NCBI RefSeq assembly: GCF_029211185.1
Contig: NZ_JARGDO010000003.1
Coordinates: forward strand, 186,001 to 250,000
Length of the DNA: 64,000 nucleotides
Source: Tessaracoccus caeni
GTDB lineage: Bacteria; Actinomycetota; Actinomycetes; Propionibacteriales; Propionibacteriaceae
Direction of reading: 5' to 3'
The notes under the pieces were generated by a model. It saw nothing but the letters and a program-made list of their open reading frames with translations. It was not told the DNA's origin and searched no databases. The position numbers and the translations under genes are program-made. The stretch's first letter is position 1; each line of letters opens with the position of its first letter. This document shows, piece after piece, positions 8,638 through 17,130 of this stretch.

Positions 8638-9846
8638 GTGCACGTCAACAAACCGACCCGGATCGACGCACAGTCCAGTTCGGGCTCGTCGGACGCGCGT
8701 CCGACCGTACGCATCCTCGGCACCCATGGGGTGCCCGCCAACTACGGTGGATTCGAGACCGCCGCGGAGAAGGTGGGCCTTCACCTCGTCGCCGCGGGGT
8801 GGAGGGTGATCGTCTATTGCCAGGTCGAGGGCAAGGGTGAGATCACCTATGACGAGTGGCGCGGCATGGAGCGCGTCTTCGTCCCCGTCGATCTTCCGGG
8901 GTGGAAGGGCACCTCTCTCTTCGACCTCAAGTGCGTGGCGCACGCCAGCAAGTTCGACGATCTCTGCCTCGTGTTCGGGTACAACACCGGCATCTTCAAC
9001 GTGTGGCAGCGCCTCAAGCGCATCCCCATGGTGATCAACATGGACGGCATCGAATGGTCCCGGTCTCGCTGGGGGTTCACCCGCCAAGCCATTCTGTACA
9101 TCAACGAGCGGTTCTCCGCCGCCGCCGGCAACCATCTGATCGCCGATCATCCTGAGATCGAGAAGTACCTCTGGACGCGGGCGCCCAAGCGGAAGATCAC
9201 GATGATCGCCTACGGTGCCGACGAGGTGCTCACCGCCGACGAGGCGCCCGTGCGTGAGCTGGGTCTCGAGCCGGGGGAGTATCTCACCATGATCTGCCGG
9301 CCGATCCCGGAGAACTCGATTCTCGAGATCGTCGAAGGATTCTCGCGCAAGCCGCGTCCGAAGAAGCTGGTCGTCCTCGGCACCTACGAGCCTGACAAGG
9401 ATGATTACCACCGCAAGGTCGTCGAGGCAGCGTCTGATGACGTGATCTTCCCTGGGGCGATCTTCGATCCGGACGTCGTTCAGCCGCTGCGCTTCCACAG
9501 CGCGATGTATCTGCATGGACACACCGTCGGCGGGACGAACCCGTCGCTGGTGGAGGCGCTGGGTGCCGGAAATCCCGTCCTGGCGCACGACAATGCCTAC
9601 AACCGTTGGACCGCCGGTCCTGACCAGTTGTATTTCACGACGGCGGACGACGTCGCCGAGAAGATGGACTGGGTGTTCGGCGCTCCCGAACGCCTGGCCA
9701 CCATGAGCGAGGCGGCGCGAGCGCGCTACCACGCCGGTTTGACCTGGGATCAGGTCGGCGAGCAGTACCGCAGCCTGCTCGATCGGTATCTTCCCAAGAA
9801 GACCGCAAGACTCAGTAAGAAGAATCGCATTGGGGGCGATGAGTGA
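8638..9846 (+). CDS. Glycosyltransferase with DUF1972 domain
   Basis: GT-B fold glycosyltransferase of 402 aa. The N-terminal part is the DUF1972 type seen in rhamnosyl- and related transferases (ILGTHGVPANYGGFETAAEK; later NMDGIEWSRSRWG). The C-terminal donor half includes the family motif GGTNPSLVEALGAGNPV. It starts with GTG 8638 preceded by AGGAG. It is soluble or membrane-associated on the cytoplasmic face and should extend the lipid-linked repeat unit; given the rml genes in the locus, rhamnose transfer is plausible but unproven. The stop overlaps the next start, so it is co-translated with the Gfo/Idh gene. Confidence 0.85.
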   Translation: MHVNKPTRIDAQSSSGSSDARPTVRILGTHGVPANYGGFETAAEKVGLHLVAAGWRVIVYCQVEGKGEITYDEWRGMERVFVPVDLPGWKGTSLFDLKCVAHASKFDDLCLVFGYNTGIFNVWQRLKRIPMVINMDGIEWSRSRWGFTRQAILYINERFSAAAGNHLIADHPEIEKYLWTRAPKRKITMIAYGADEVLTADEAPVRELGLEPGEYLTMICRPIPENSILEIVEGFSRKPRPKKLVVLGTYEPDKDDYHRKVVEAASDDVIFPGAIFDPDVVQPLRFHSAMYLHGHTVGGTNPSLVEALGAGNPVLAHDNAYNRWTAGPDQLYFTTADDVAEKMDWVFGAPERLATMSEAARARYHAGLTWDQVGEQYRSLLDRYLPKKTARLSKKNRIGGDE

Positions 9847-10976
9847 TGGTGAAAGTAGCCGTTATCGGCTTGGGAAAGATGGGCATCTCGCACTTGTCCA
9901 TGGTCCGGGCTCTGCCGGACGTGGAAGTGGTGGGCGTCGTGGACGCCACGGGATACCTGCTGAGCATCCTGAAGAAGTACACGGGGCTGAGGACCTACTC
10001 CTCGATCGACAAGCTGCTCGAGGCCGAGAAGCCCGACGCCGCCATCGTGGCGACGCCGTCGCGGCTGCACTACCCGATGGTGAAGCAGCTTCTGGATGCC
10101 GGCATCTCGGTCTTCTGTGAGAAGCCGTTCACGCTGAGCGGCACCGAAGGCGAGGAGCTGACCACGCTGGCCAACCAGCGCGGCCTCGTGACCCAGGTCG
10201 GCTACCACAACCGCTTCGTGGGTGCGTTCGCCGAGGTGAAGCGTCTCCTCGATCTCGGCGCCATCGGAGAGGTCACGCACGGCCTTGCGGAGTCCTACGG
10301 CCCGGTGGTGCTGAAGCCCGAGGGCGGCACATGGCGCAGCAAGAGCTCCGAGGGCGGCGGCTGCCTCTACGACTACGCGGCGCATCCGCTGAACCTGATC
10401 AACTGGTATCTAGGCCAGCCCGTCGGCGTCGGCGGCACGGTCCTGAACCGCGTGTTCTCCAACGAGATCGACGACGAGGTGTCCTCGACCCTCTACTACC
10501 CCGGCGGCAAGACGGTCAGCGTCTCCGTCAACTGGTCGGACGAGTCCGTGCGCAAGATGACCACCCGCATCACGCTGTGGGGTACCGGCGGGCGGATCTT
10601 CGCCGACCGCCAGGAGGTGCAGGTCTACCTGCGCGAGGACACCGCCATTCCTGAGGGCTACCAGCCCGGATGGAACGTGCGCTACACCACCGAGCTCACC
10701 GATCAGGTCGACTTCTACCTGCGCGGCGAGGAGTACACGGCGCAGCTGGCCCACTTCGTGGAGCGGGTCAAGGCGAAGCAACATGAGGGCATCAACACGT
10801 TCGAGTCCGCCGTCGAGACGGACAAGCTGATCGAGCGCATGATCGAGGACTCGAAGCGCGGGCCGGGGGTCCGACTGAGCGAGGAGATCGCTGCCCCGAA
10901 GGTGGTCAAGCGGTCGTTTGTGACGAGGGTGAAGGACGCCGTGCGGGCGTTCGGTGCGAACGGGAATCGGGGCTGA
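9843..10976 (+). CDS. Gfo/Idh/MocA family oxidoreductase
   Basis: NAD(P)-dependent sugar oxidoreductase of 377 aa. A Rossmann motif is at the N-terminus (VAVIGLGKMGISHL), the catalytic EKP lysine is in VFCEKPFTL, and the C-terminal substrate region contains YDYAAHPLNLINW. The start is GTG 9843 or ATG 9846, both overlapping the preceding glycosyltransferase stop. It is tightly followed (5 bp) by the aldo/keto-reductase-like gene and then a second glycosyltransferase. The context points to synthesis of a modified nucleotide sugar such as an amino or keto sugar for the polymer. The exact reaction cannot be named. Confidence 0.87.
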   Translation: MMVKVAVIGLGKMGISHLSMVRALPDVEVVGVVDATGYLLSILKKYTGLRTYSSIDKLLEAEKPDAAIVATPSRLHYPMVKQLLDAGISVFCEKPFTLSGTEGEELTTLANQRGLVTQVGYHNRFVGAFAEVKRLLDLGAIGEVTHGLAESYGPVVLKPEGGTWRSKSSEGGGCLYDYAAHPLNLINWYLGQPVGVGGTVLNRVFSNEIDDEVSSTLYYPGGKTVSVSVNWSDESVRKMTTRITLWGTGGRIFADRQEVQVYLREDTAIPEGYQPGWNVRYTTELTDQVDFYLRGEEYTAQLAHFVERVKAKQHEGINTFESAVETDKLIERMIEDSKRGPGVRLSEEIAAPKVVKRSFVTRVKDAVRAFGANGNRG

Positions 10977-10981
10977 CTGAC

Positions 10982-11845
10982 ATGGACAAGTTGCTATTCG
11001 GAGACAACCAGTTCTTCGGCGTGAACCACATGTCCGAGGAGAAGGCGCGCCAGCAGCAGATGCGCTTCCAGCGCACGGATGCCGTGATCGACGTCCTCAA
11101 GGACGCCTACGACGAGGGCGTCACGACCTTCATGTGCACCACGCACGACCGGATCGGTGAGGTGGCCGAGTACTTCCGCGAGAACCGCGAGCAGTACCCC
11201 GACTTCACCTTCTTCCCTGGCATGCCGTACGCGCACAAGTACGCCAACGCCGTCACCACCGATGGCATGATGGGTGCGCTCAAGCGCTTCCTGCCCGGTT
11301 CGGGCCTGGTCGACGCCGCCATGCGTGGCACCTCGTCGCTCGTCGGCAAGGACATCGAGGGCATGGTCACCCTGCTGATCGATGCCGAGATGAAGATGTT
11401 CGAGGGCCTGCCCACCCCGGTGATCTGGCTGCAGAACGTCGTCACCGACCTCCTGCTCGGCATGGGCTTCAACGAGGCGTTCAGCATCTTCGCCAACCAC
11501 GTGCGCGAGAAGTACAACGCCGAGCCCGGCTTCATCACGATGAACCTGCCGATGCTGGCCGAGGTGCTCGCCAAGCAGGGCATCGCGTCGCCGCTGATCT
11601 GCTCCAACATCAACAAGATCGGCTTCCGGATGTCCGGCGGCATGGATGCTTACCGCAAGGCCCTGGAGTCGCACGACTTCCGCCCGGTGGCGATGTCGGT
11701 CTACGCGTCGGGTGCGATCCCGGCCGACGAGGCCATCCAGTGGGTGTGCGAGCAGCCGAATATCGAGGCCATCGTGTTCGGAGCCTCGTCGAGGCGCAAC
11801 ATCCGCAGCACGCGCGAGCTCGTTGACAAGTACTGGGTGAAGTAA
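10982..11845 (+). CDS. Aldo/keto-reductase-like TIM-barrel protein of polysaccharide loci
   Basis: Protein of 287 aa starting LLFGDNQFFGVNHMSEEKAR, a start I associate with a poorly characterised protein family of surface-polysaccharide clusters. The alternating beta/alpha pattern (GVTTFMCTTHDRIGEV, then VIWLQNVVTDLL, FITMNLPMLAEVL and IEAIVFGASSRRNI at the end) resembles an aldo/keto-reductase barrel, but the usual catalytic Asp-Tyr-Lys-His set is not obvious. It sits between an oxidoreductase and a glycosyltransferase with 5-bp and 1-nt junctions, so it almost certainly acts in the same sugar pathway. Function unassigned; the fold call is an inference. Confidence 0.6.
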   Translation: MDKLLFGDNQFFGVNHMSEEKARQQQMRFQRTDAVIDVLKDAYDEGVTTFMCTTHDRIGEVAEYFRENREQYPDFTFFPGMPYAHKYANAVTTDGMMGALKRFLPGSGLVDAAMRGTSSLVGKDIEGMVTLLIDAEMKMFEGLPTPVIWLQNVVTDLLLGMGFNEAFSIFANHVREKYNAEPGFITMNLPMLAEVLAKQGIASPLICSNINKIGFRMSGGMDAYRKALESHDFRPVAMSVYASGAIPADEAIQWVCEQPNIEAIVFGASSRRNIRSTRELVDKYWVK

Positions 11846-13020
11846 TGGCCGGGGATCCGCGGACCATCCTTGTCGCGAACCCGGGGGCGGACCTCTATGG
11901 CTCCGATCGCATGGCCATCGAGAGCGTGAAGGCGCTCGTCGGTGCCGGATACCGGGTGATCGTCACGGTGCCCGGGCCTGGCCCGCTGATCCAGATGATG
12001 ACGGACATCGGCGCGACCGTCGTGGAGCAGCCGACGCCGATCGTTCGGCGCGGCCTGCTCTCGCCCAAGGGCCTCCTTCAACTCATCGGCGAGACCGTGT
12101 CGAGTTGGGGTCCCATGCTGCGTCTCATCACGCACACGAACGCCGGGACGGTGCTGGTCAACACGGTCACCCCGCCCCTGTGGTTCGTCGTCGGACGCTT
12201 CGCGCGCCGCTCCGTCGTGTGCCACGTGCACGAGGCTGAGTCCAAGACCTCCGTCCTGCTGCGCAAAGCGCTCTACGTCCCGTTGGTGTTGTGCCAGCGC
12301 GTCGTGGTCAACAGCCGCTTCACCCTTGAGGTGCTCGCTCAGGCTGCCTCCGCCGCGGCGAAGAAGGCCCGCATCGTGCACAATGCCGTTCCCGGGCCGG
12401 CGGAGGTGGTGCCTCCGCGCCCGGATCTCAAGGGTCCGGTTAGGATCGTCTACGTCGGCCGCCTCTCGCATCGCAAGGGTCCGCATGTCCTCGTCGAGGC
12501 CGCGGGGCACCTGCGCGATCGTGGACGTGACATCGCGCTCGAGCTCGTCGGGGCGGTGTTCCCGGGAAATGAGGGTTACGAGAGCGAGCTGAGGGATCGA
12601 GTATCCGCGCTCGGTCTCGACGAGGCAGTGACCTTCACGGGATTCCAACCCACCGTGTGGGGGGCCTTGGCGCGCTCCGATATCGCCGTGATGCCGTCCG
12701 TCTCCGACGAGTCGTTCGGTAATGCTGCGGTTGAGGCGGCCCTCGCCGCACGTCCTCTGATCGCCGCGGAGATTCCGGGGATCATGGAGGCCACGGAGCC
12801 CATCACCAGTCGAGTCGTCGTGCCGCCGGGAGACTCCGCCGCGCTCGCGGATGCGGTGGAGCGCATCGTCGACGACTGGGCGGACTACGCCGCGCGGGCG
12901 GTGTCCGACTCGAAGACGGTCGCCCGCACCTACTCCCAGGAGAGATACGCGGAGGGCCTGATCGCGGCACTCGGGCTTGCCGAACTGGCTCAGCGCTCTT
13001 CAGGTACCCAACGATCGTGA
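11845..13020 (+). CDS. Glycosyltransferase family 4 protein
   Basis: GT-B glycosyltransferase of 391 aa. The N-terminal acceptor domain is DPRTILVANPGADLYGSDRM; the C-terminal GT4 donor domain starts IVYVGRLSHRKGPHVLVEA and carries the E-x7-E type motif in PSVSDESFGNAAVEAALA. The ATG shares one base with the preceding TAA. It is the last gene of the run 8638-13020, whose start-stop overlaps indicate one operon. It should add one sugar to the growing repeat unit; donor and acceptor are unknown. Confidence 0.87.
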   Translation: MAGDPRTILVANPGADLYGSDRMAIESVKALVGAGYRVIVTVPGPGPLIQMMTDIGATVVEQPTPIVRRGLLSPKGLLQLIGETVSSWGPMLRLITHTNAGTVLVNTVTPPLWFVVGRFARRSVVCHVHEAESKTSVLLRKALYVPLVLCQRVVVNSRFTLEVLAQAASAAAKKARIVHNAVPGPAEVVPPRPDLKGPVRIVYVGRLSHRKGPHVLVEAAGHLRDRGRDIALELVGAVFPGNEGYESELRDRVSALGLDEAVTFTGFQPTVWGALARSDIAVMPSVSDESFGNAAVEAALAARPLIAAEIPGIMEATEPITSRVVVPPGDSAALADAVERIVDDWADYAARAVSDSKTVARTYSQERYAEGLIAALGLAELAQRSSGTQRS

Positions 13021-13122
13021 CCGGATTGGTCGATACGTGTCCGATAGCAAAGTCCAGCCTGGCCGACGGCACGATTCGGTGGGCGATGTGTTTCGCGGAG
13101 TCGCACTAGGTGTCGAGATATA

Positions 13123-14385
13123 TTGAAAATGAAGAAGATAGTAAGCAATCAATTCGATAGGGGGCTCGAGTTGCTCAACGGATCACGGTGGTCGCGACGA
13201 TTCGCCGACTCAGGTTCAGGTTTGACGAACGAGGAAAGCGTGTACACGATTCAGAGAGAAGACGAGATCCGGTTCCTCGGTGCCGAGTACGCGTCGCTAT
13301 ACGCCAAGGCGAATGCCACGGCCTTTCAGAGTGGGATGTGGCTCGATCACCTCTACCGGATGCTCGTACCGGCGCGCGGCGCGAAGCCATGCATCATCAC
13401 CATCCGAACGGCCGGCGAGCAGCGTCTCGTCGGGCTGCTACCAATGGTTCGGCGCAGACGCATGCTGGCCCGAACTGTGGAGTACGCGGATCTCGGGGTC
13501 TCTGACTATGCGGCTCCTGTTATCGACTCCGAGCATCAGAGGCTGATCCTCGCTGATCCGTCCGTAGCGAGCCGCGTACGCGCAGCGCTTGGCGGCTTCG
13601 ACCTCCTTCGGATCGAGCGGGTGCCGGACGATCCGGCCCCGCTGGGGGATCTCATCAGCGGTGCGCGGTCCCAGGAGCACCTCTACGGTGCGCATCTCGT
13701 CGGGTTGGACGTTGACGTTGAGTCCTGGCATGGGGGTCTCGAACCACGTTTCACTCGTCACCTGAACAAGGCCTACAAGCGGCTGCGTTCCAAGGGTGGC
13801 CACACTTTCCGTGCGGTGACCTCTGAGAGCGAGGTCGATGCGGTGCTTGAGACACTGCGCCAGTTCCGCGCTGCCCGTTTCGGTGAACGTGGGGGCCTTG
13901 ATCTGGTGCAGGATCCGGACTGCTATGAGTTCTATCGTGCCGTTGCTCGTGATGGTGCAGAGGGTCGCGGCCCAGCCAGGCTCAGCGTGCTGAGGGTTGG
14001 TGAAGAGATCGGTGCGGTCGCCCTGAACCTGCTGCAGGACGACCGGGAGCTGCATCTTCTCGTCGGATACGACTTCGCCAGACTCCGCAACTATTCGCTC
14101 GGGCTCTTGGCAGTGGACCAGATGGCTCAGTCTGCGATTGATCGTGGCCTTCAGCACTTGGATCTGACGGTTGGTGACGAACCGTACAAGATCGATTTCA
14201 AGGCGAAGCGGAGGCCGCTCTTCCAGCTCACGGTGGTGCGTACGCCTGGTGGGTGGATTGCGTTGAAGGGGCACATCGCTTATTTGTGGGCGCGTCGCAC
14301 CGCAAAGAAGGCTCTCACTGAGTGGCAGAAACTGCGTAAGCGGTTCGTTGATCGTCGAAACGAACGGAAGCAAGCTCAGTCCTGA
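13123..14385 (+). CDS. GNAT/FemAB-like acyltransferase (CelD/BcsL family)
   Basis: Protein of about 420 aa matching the CelD/BcsL-type acyltransferases of exopolysaccharide clusters: an N-terminal first GNAT-like half (FLGAEYASLYAKANATAFQ), a central segment RHLNKAYKRLRSKGGH and a C-terminal GNAT core ending in LDLTVGDEPYKIDFKAKRRP. It probably transfers an acyl or aminoacyl group to the polymer or its precursor. The start is uncertain. TTG 13123 and ATG 13129 follow a weak AGGTG, while GTG 13240 follows GAGGA with only 4 nt spacing and would give 381 aa. It is followed by a strong hairpin terminator. Base composition is slightly lower in GC than the genes before it. Confidence 0.75.
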   Translation: MKMKKIVSNQFDRGLELLNGSRWSRRFADSGSGLTNEESVYTIQREDEIRFLGAEYASLYAKANATAFQSGMWLDHLYRMLVPARGAKPCIITIRTAGEQRLVGLLPMVRRRRMLARTVEYADLGVSDYAAPVIDSEHQRLILADPSVASRVRAALGGFDLLRIERVPDDPAPLGDLISGARSQEHLYGAHLVGLDVDVESWHGGLEPRFTRHLNKAYKRLRSKGGHTFRAVTSESEVDAVLETLRQFRAARFGERGGLDLVQDPDCYEFYRAVARDGAEGRGPARLSVLRVGEEIGAVALNLLQDDRELHLLVGYDFARLRNYSLGLLAVDQMAQSAIDRGLQHLDLTVGDEPYKIDFKAKRRPLFQLTVVRTPGGWIALKGHIAYLWARRTAKKALTEWQKLRKRFVDRRNERKQAQS

Positions 14386-14415
14386 AGTCTGGATCGGCTC
14401 AGGGATCTGATGAAT

Positions 14416-14450
14416 AACGCCGTGGAGAGATGCTATCTCTCCACGGCGTT
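14416..14450. terminator. Hairpin terminator between convergent genes
   Basis: Arms AACGCCGTGGAGAGAT (14416-14431) and their perfect complement (14435-14450) form a 16-bp stem with a 3-nt loop. It lies 30 bp after the acyltransferase stop and 68 bp from the end of the convergent gene at 14519, so it can serve both directions. The AA/TT at the stem base gives a short U tract. Confidence 0.85.
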
Positions 14451-14518
14451 TCCGGTACCTGGAGATTTTGCCGATAGGTCAGGGGCAGACCCGCACCGCA
14501 TAGGTGCCACAGGTGAAC

Positions 14519-15982
14519 CTATCCGCGCGACCGCCAGAATCGTGGCACGAGTCGCGATCCATCGATGGTCTCGATGTCGCCGCCGACGTTCAGCGTGTGG
14601 AGGCGAGTGCCGGGCCAACGCTCGCCGGAGGTGTGATGGCGGACGATGCGCTGGTCGAAGCCGTCGTCGTCGAGCTTCGTGATCTCCGCAATGCCGAGGG
14701 CCGCCCCGTAGCCGGTTCGGCCGTCTTGGACAGGGCGTAGCAGCGTGCCGTTCTTGTTCACCACGTGACCCGCGGGACGTGCGCTCGCGATGTCGACGAG
14801 AACCGGATTGTGCGCGTGAGGCGTCCACGGTCCGGTGAGATCTGGTGCCGACCAGATGCACAGGCTGTCGGAGAGAGAGCCACCGAACCCGACCGTCGCC
14901 ATCATCCACCAGCGACCGTCATTAGTGAACACCGTGACGTCGCTGGCCTCCACGTCGTCGAGCAGGATCGAGTGGCGCTCCCAATCCCAGGGGAAGCGGG
15001 TGGCTCGATGGAGTTCGACGCGGCGCGCGCCGGAGGTCTCCGGAATCATCCATATCTCCCCGTCGTGTTCGAGCACGAAGGGGTAGGAGAGATGGACCTC
15101 GTGAGTGAGCACCGGCGTCGGCAGGCCCTTGGGGCCGTTCTCGTCCCACTCCGAGACGGAGATCACGCCCTTGCCGGTGCGATGGTCGAAGTCCTCGACG
15201 AACAAGTAGGTGCGGCCCTGGTGGGCGAAGGGGAACGGGTCGGCGAAGAAGCGGTAGCCGTCGTCGTCGAGATCCTCCCAGCCGCTCTTCGGCAATTCGC
15301 CGAGGTCGAGCACGTCGGGGCCGTCCAGTCGACGCCATCCGACTCTCCAGTGCGGGGCGCGGTACAGCATGCGGTAGGCCAGGCGGATGGCCGCTCCGAC
15401 GACGCGGCGAGCGGCGATCTGCGCGAACGGGCGGGGCGAGGCGGGCTTCTCGTCTGCGTCTGCCGGCGTGACGAAGGGGCTGCCTGAGACGGCCCCGACG
15501 ATCAGGGTGACACTTCCGGCGTGGAGATCCGCCAGCGCTGTGGACAGGAGGCCTGGTAGTTCGCTGCCGGGGCGTCCTGCGGCCCGTACGGCTCCCGAGT
15601 CATCCACGACGCTGACCAACGGGAAGCGTCCCCCGCGCAGCGCGTCCGCAGCGGCGTCGTGACCACTGCGACCGTCGTAAAGGAGGCGCCACGTGCCCTG
15701 AGCCGGAGTGCTGGTCAGGTCGAGCACGATGTCGGGCGTGCTTTCGGCCTCGCTGCGGCTCGTTGGCGAGGAGAGCGAGGCGGGTGCGAGCAGCCCCTTG
15801 GCGAGACCATGGAGCCGGCGTTCCAGCGTCAGAAGCCGCTCCAACTGTTTGCGCTCCTTCGTCGGCTCCTCCGTGACGATCCGCACCGATACCTCGGTGT
15901 CCGGTAGCGCGCGGAGCCGGGTGATGAGTTCTTCGTGCCAGCGGCGCTGCGAGCGTGAGCCGATGCGGACTTCGAGATGCAT
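14519..15982 (-). CDS. GINT1/GH43-like five-bladed propeller glycan enzyme with formyltransferase-like N-terminus
   Basis: Protein of 487 aa. The C-terminal 300 residues look like the GH43/GH68-related propeller found in plant glucosamine inositolphosphorylceramide transferase (GINT1) and in bacterial formyltransferase fusions. Key runs are FFADPFPFAHQGRTYLFVED, HLSYPFVLEHDGEIWMIPE and SLCIWSAPDLTGPW. The N-terminal 200 residues (MHLEVRIGSRSQRRWHEELI, then DIVLDLT) resemble a formyltransferase-like Rossmann part without a clear active site. The ATG follows GAGGAAG. It lies 38 bp after the CDP-alcohol phosphotransferase on the same strand, so the pair probably build or decorate a glycolipid or phosphoglycan. 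Enzymatic activity is inferred only. Confidence 0.65.
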   Translation of the reverse strand: MHLEVRIGSRSQRRWHEELITRLRALPDTEVSVRIVTEEPTKERKQLERLLTLERRLHGLAKGLLAPASLSSPTSRSEAESTPDIVLDLTSTPAQGTWRLLYDGRSGHDAAADALRGGRFPLVSVVDDSGAVRAAGRPGSELPGLLSTALADLHAGSVTLIVGAVSGSPFVTPADADEKPASPRPFAQIAARRVVGAAIRLAYRMLYRAPHWRVGWRRLDGPDVLDLGELPKSGWEDLDDDGYRFFADPFPFAHQGRTYLFVEDFDHRTGKGVISVSEWDENGPKGLPTPVLTHEVHLSYPFVLEHDGEIWMIPETSGARRVELHRATRFPWDWERHSILLDDVEASDVTVFTNDGRWWMMATVGFGGSLSDSLCIWSAPDLTGPWTPHAHNPVLVDIASARPAGHVVNKNGTLLRPVQDGRTGYGAALGIAEITKLDDDGFDQRIVRHHTSGERWPGTRLHTLNVGGDIETIDGSRLVPRFWRSRG

Positions 15983-16020
15983 GAGTCTTCCTCTCAGGGA
16001 TGTCCAGGTGCGTCAGTGGC

Positions 16021-16776
16021 TCACGCCGGGAGCGAGCCCATGTCGCGGTACCACTTCACCAGGACGAGCACGAGGATGATCGCGTTACAGGCGAAGAGGA
16101 GGGTGTAGATGCTGAAGAACACCGTGGGGAATCCCAACGAAAGGAGAACCAGACACATAAGCCCGTAGTCGGTCGGCAGCACCATGATCGCCCGGAGGAC
16201 GCCGGTCGATGCGGTGGAGGCGGGCCGTTTACCTCCGGAGAAGCGCGCGGCAAGCAGGTCTTTGAGTATCTGACCTGAGAACATGGCTGTGTCGACGAGG
16301 GCGTATAGGAGAGGGACGAGAAGCCAAAGCTCGGCGACGCCGAAGAAGCGGTACGCCGCGATCAGCACGGCGAGGTGTACGGCGCAGACCTTCACCGCGT
16401 CCACCGTGTGATCGAGCCATTCCCCTTGGGTGCTGCCGCCTCCGCGAAGTCGAGCGAGTTGTCCATCAGCAGCGTCGAACGCGTAGCCAAGTATCAGCAT
16501 CGCGCTGACCGCAACTCCAAGCCACCAGTGCGGCGGCACGACCGCGATGAGCGCAAGGCCTGAGAAGGTGAAGAACGCGCTGATGCCGGTGACTTGATTC
16601 GGCTTCAGGCCGGCCAGGTAGGCGAGCGCCGCGAACCGTCGGCCGAGCGGCCGGTTCACCAGACGCGAGTACAACGGTGTCCCCGCTGAGGGCTTTTGGG
16701 CGGCCTGAAGCCGGAGGACGGCGTCGCGGTAGCCGCCCTCGCGCTGCGGACGTGAAGAAGCGCTGTCGATATTCAT
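16021..16776 (-). CDS. CDP-alcohol phosphatidyltransferase family membrane enzyme
   Basis: Integral membrane phosphotransferase of 251 aa with several hydrophobic helices. The full family signature DG-x2-AR-x8-G-x3-D-x3-D is present as DGQLARLRGGGSTQGEWL followed by DHTVD. The enzyme moves a phospho-alcohol from CDP to an acceptor. Phosphatidylinositol-phosphate synthase is excluded as the only option because this copy sits in a polymer locus next to a GINT1-like gene and near two TagD-like cytidylyltransferases, which could supply a CDP-activated polyol. It is the first gene of a two-gene minus-strand operon. Confidence 0.88.
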   Translation of the reverse strand: MNIDSASSRPQREGGYRDAVLRLQAAQKPSAGTPLYSRLVNRPLGRRFAALAYLAGLKPNQVTGISAFFTFSGLALIAVVPPHWWLGVAVSAMLILGYAFDAADGQLARLRGGGSTQGEWLDHTVDAVKVCAVHLAVLIAAYRFFGVAELWLLVPLLYALVDTAMFSGQILKDLLAARFSGGKRPASTASTGVLRAIMVLPTDYGLMCLVLLSLGFPTVFFSIYTLLFACNAIILVLVLVKWYRDMGSLPA

Positions 16777-17130
16777 TGATCCCCCAAGGCTCTATCTGAG
16801 TGCGGACTTTACCAGGATGATCCGACCCCAGTGTCAGGCAGGGGACACCCTGCGGCCGTGGAGGTCCGTGCGATCGCAGCCGGTCCGAGGCTTCGTTGGT
16901 TGCCGTGCGGCTTTGCCTTCGTCGGGTCGTAGGGTAGACCTAAGTCGTATGTGCAGATCCCACCTATTGGACTTTTGGATAAGACGAAAGTGACAAGTAG
17001 GTGGAGATATGGTTATATACGACCCAGGGGGGAAGGTTACCCACAGGTGCAACCGAGGTTGCCGAAGGTGGGGATACCTAGTACATGGGATGATCTCGAT
17101 CCCCCTGTGGTTCTTCGGGGGGAGACGAAC
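16777..17130. other. Divergent intergenic region
   Basis: This 354-bp gap lies between the phosphotransferase (minus) and the lipoprotein (plus). It holds the promoter at 16990-17018 and a 112-nt leader for the lipoprotein. The segment 16940-17030 is markedly AT-rich. The leader contains G-rich runs, including GGGGGGAAGG near 17029, and imperfect GGTGG repeats. No ORF in it has support. Confidence 0.5.
16990..17018 (+). promoter_or_regulatory. Candidate sigma-70-type promoter
   Basis: GTGACA (16990-16995) and TTATAT (17013-17018) are separated by 17 bp, each two changes or fewer from the consensus -35 and -10. Transcription would start near 17025 and leave a leader of about 105 nt before the lipoprotein ATG. 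Assigned by pattern only. Confidence 0.5.
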
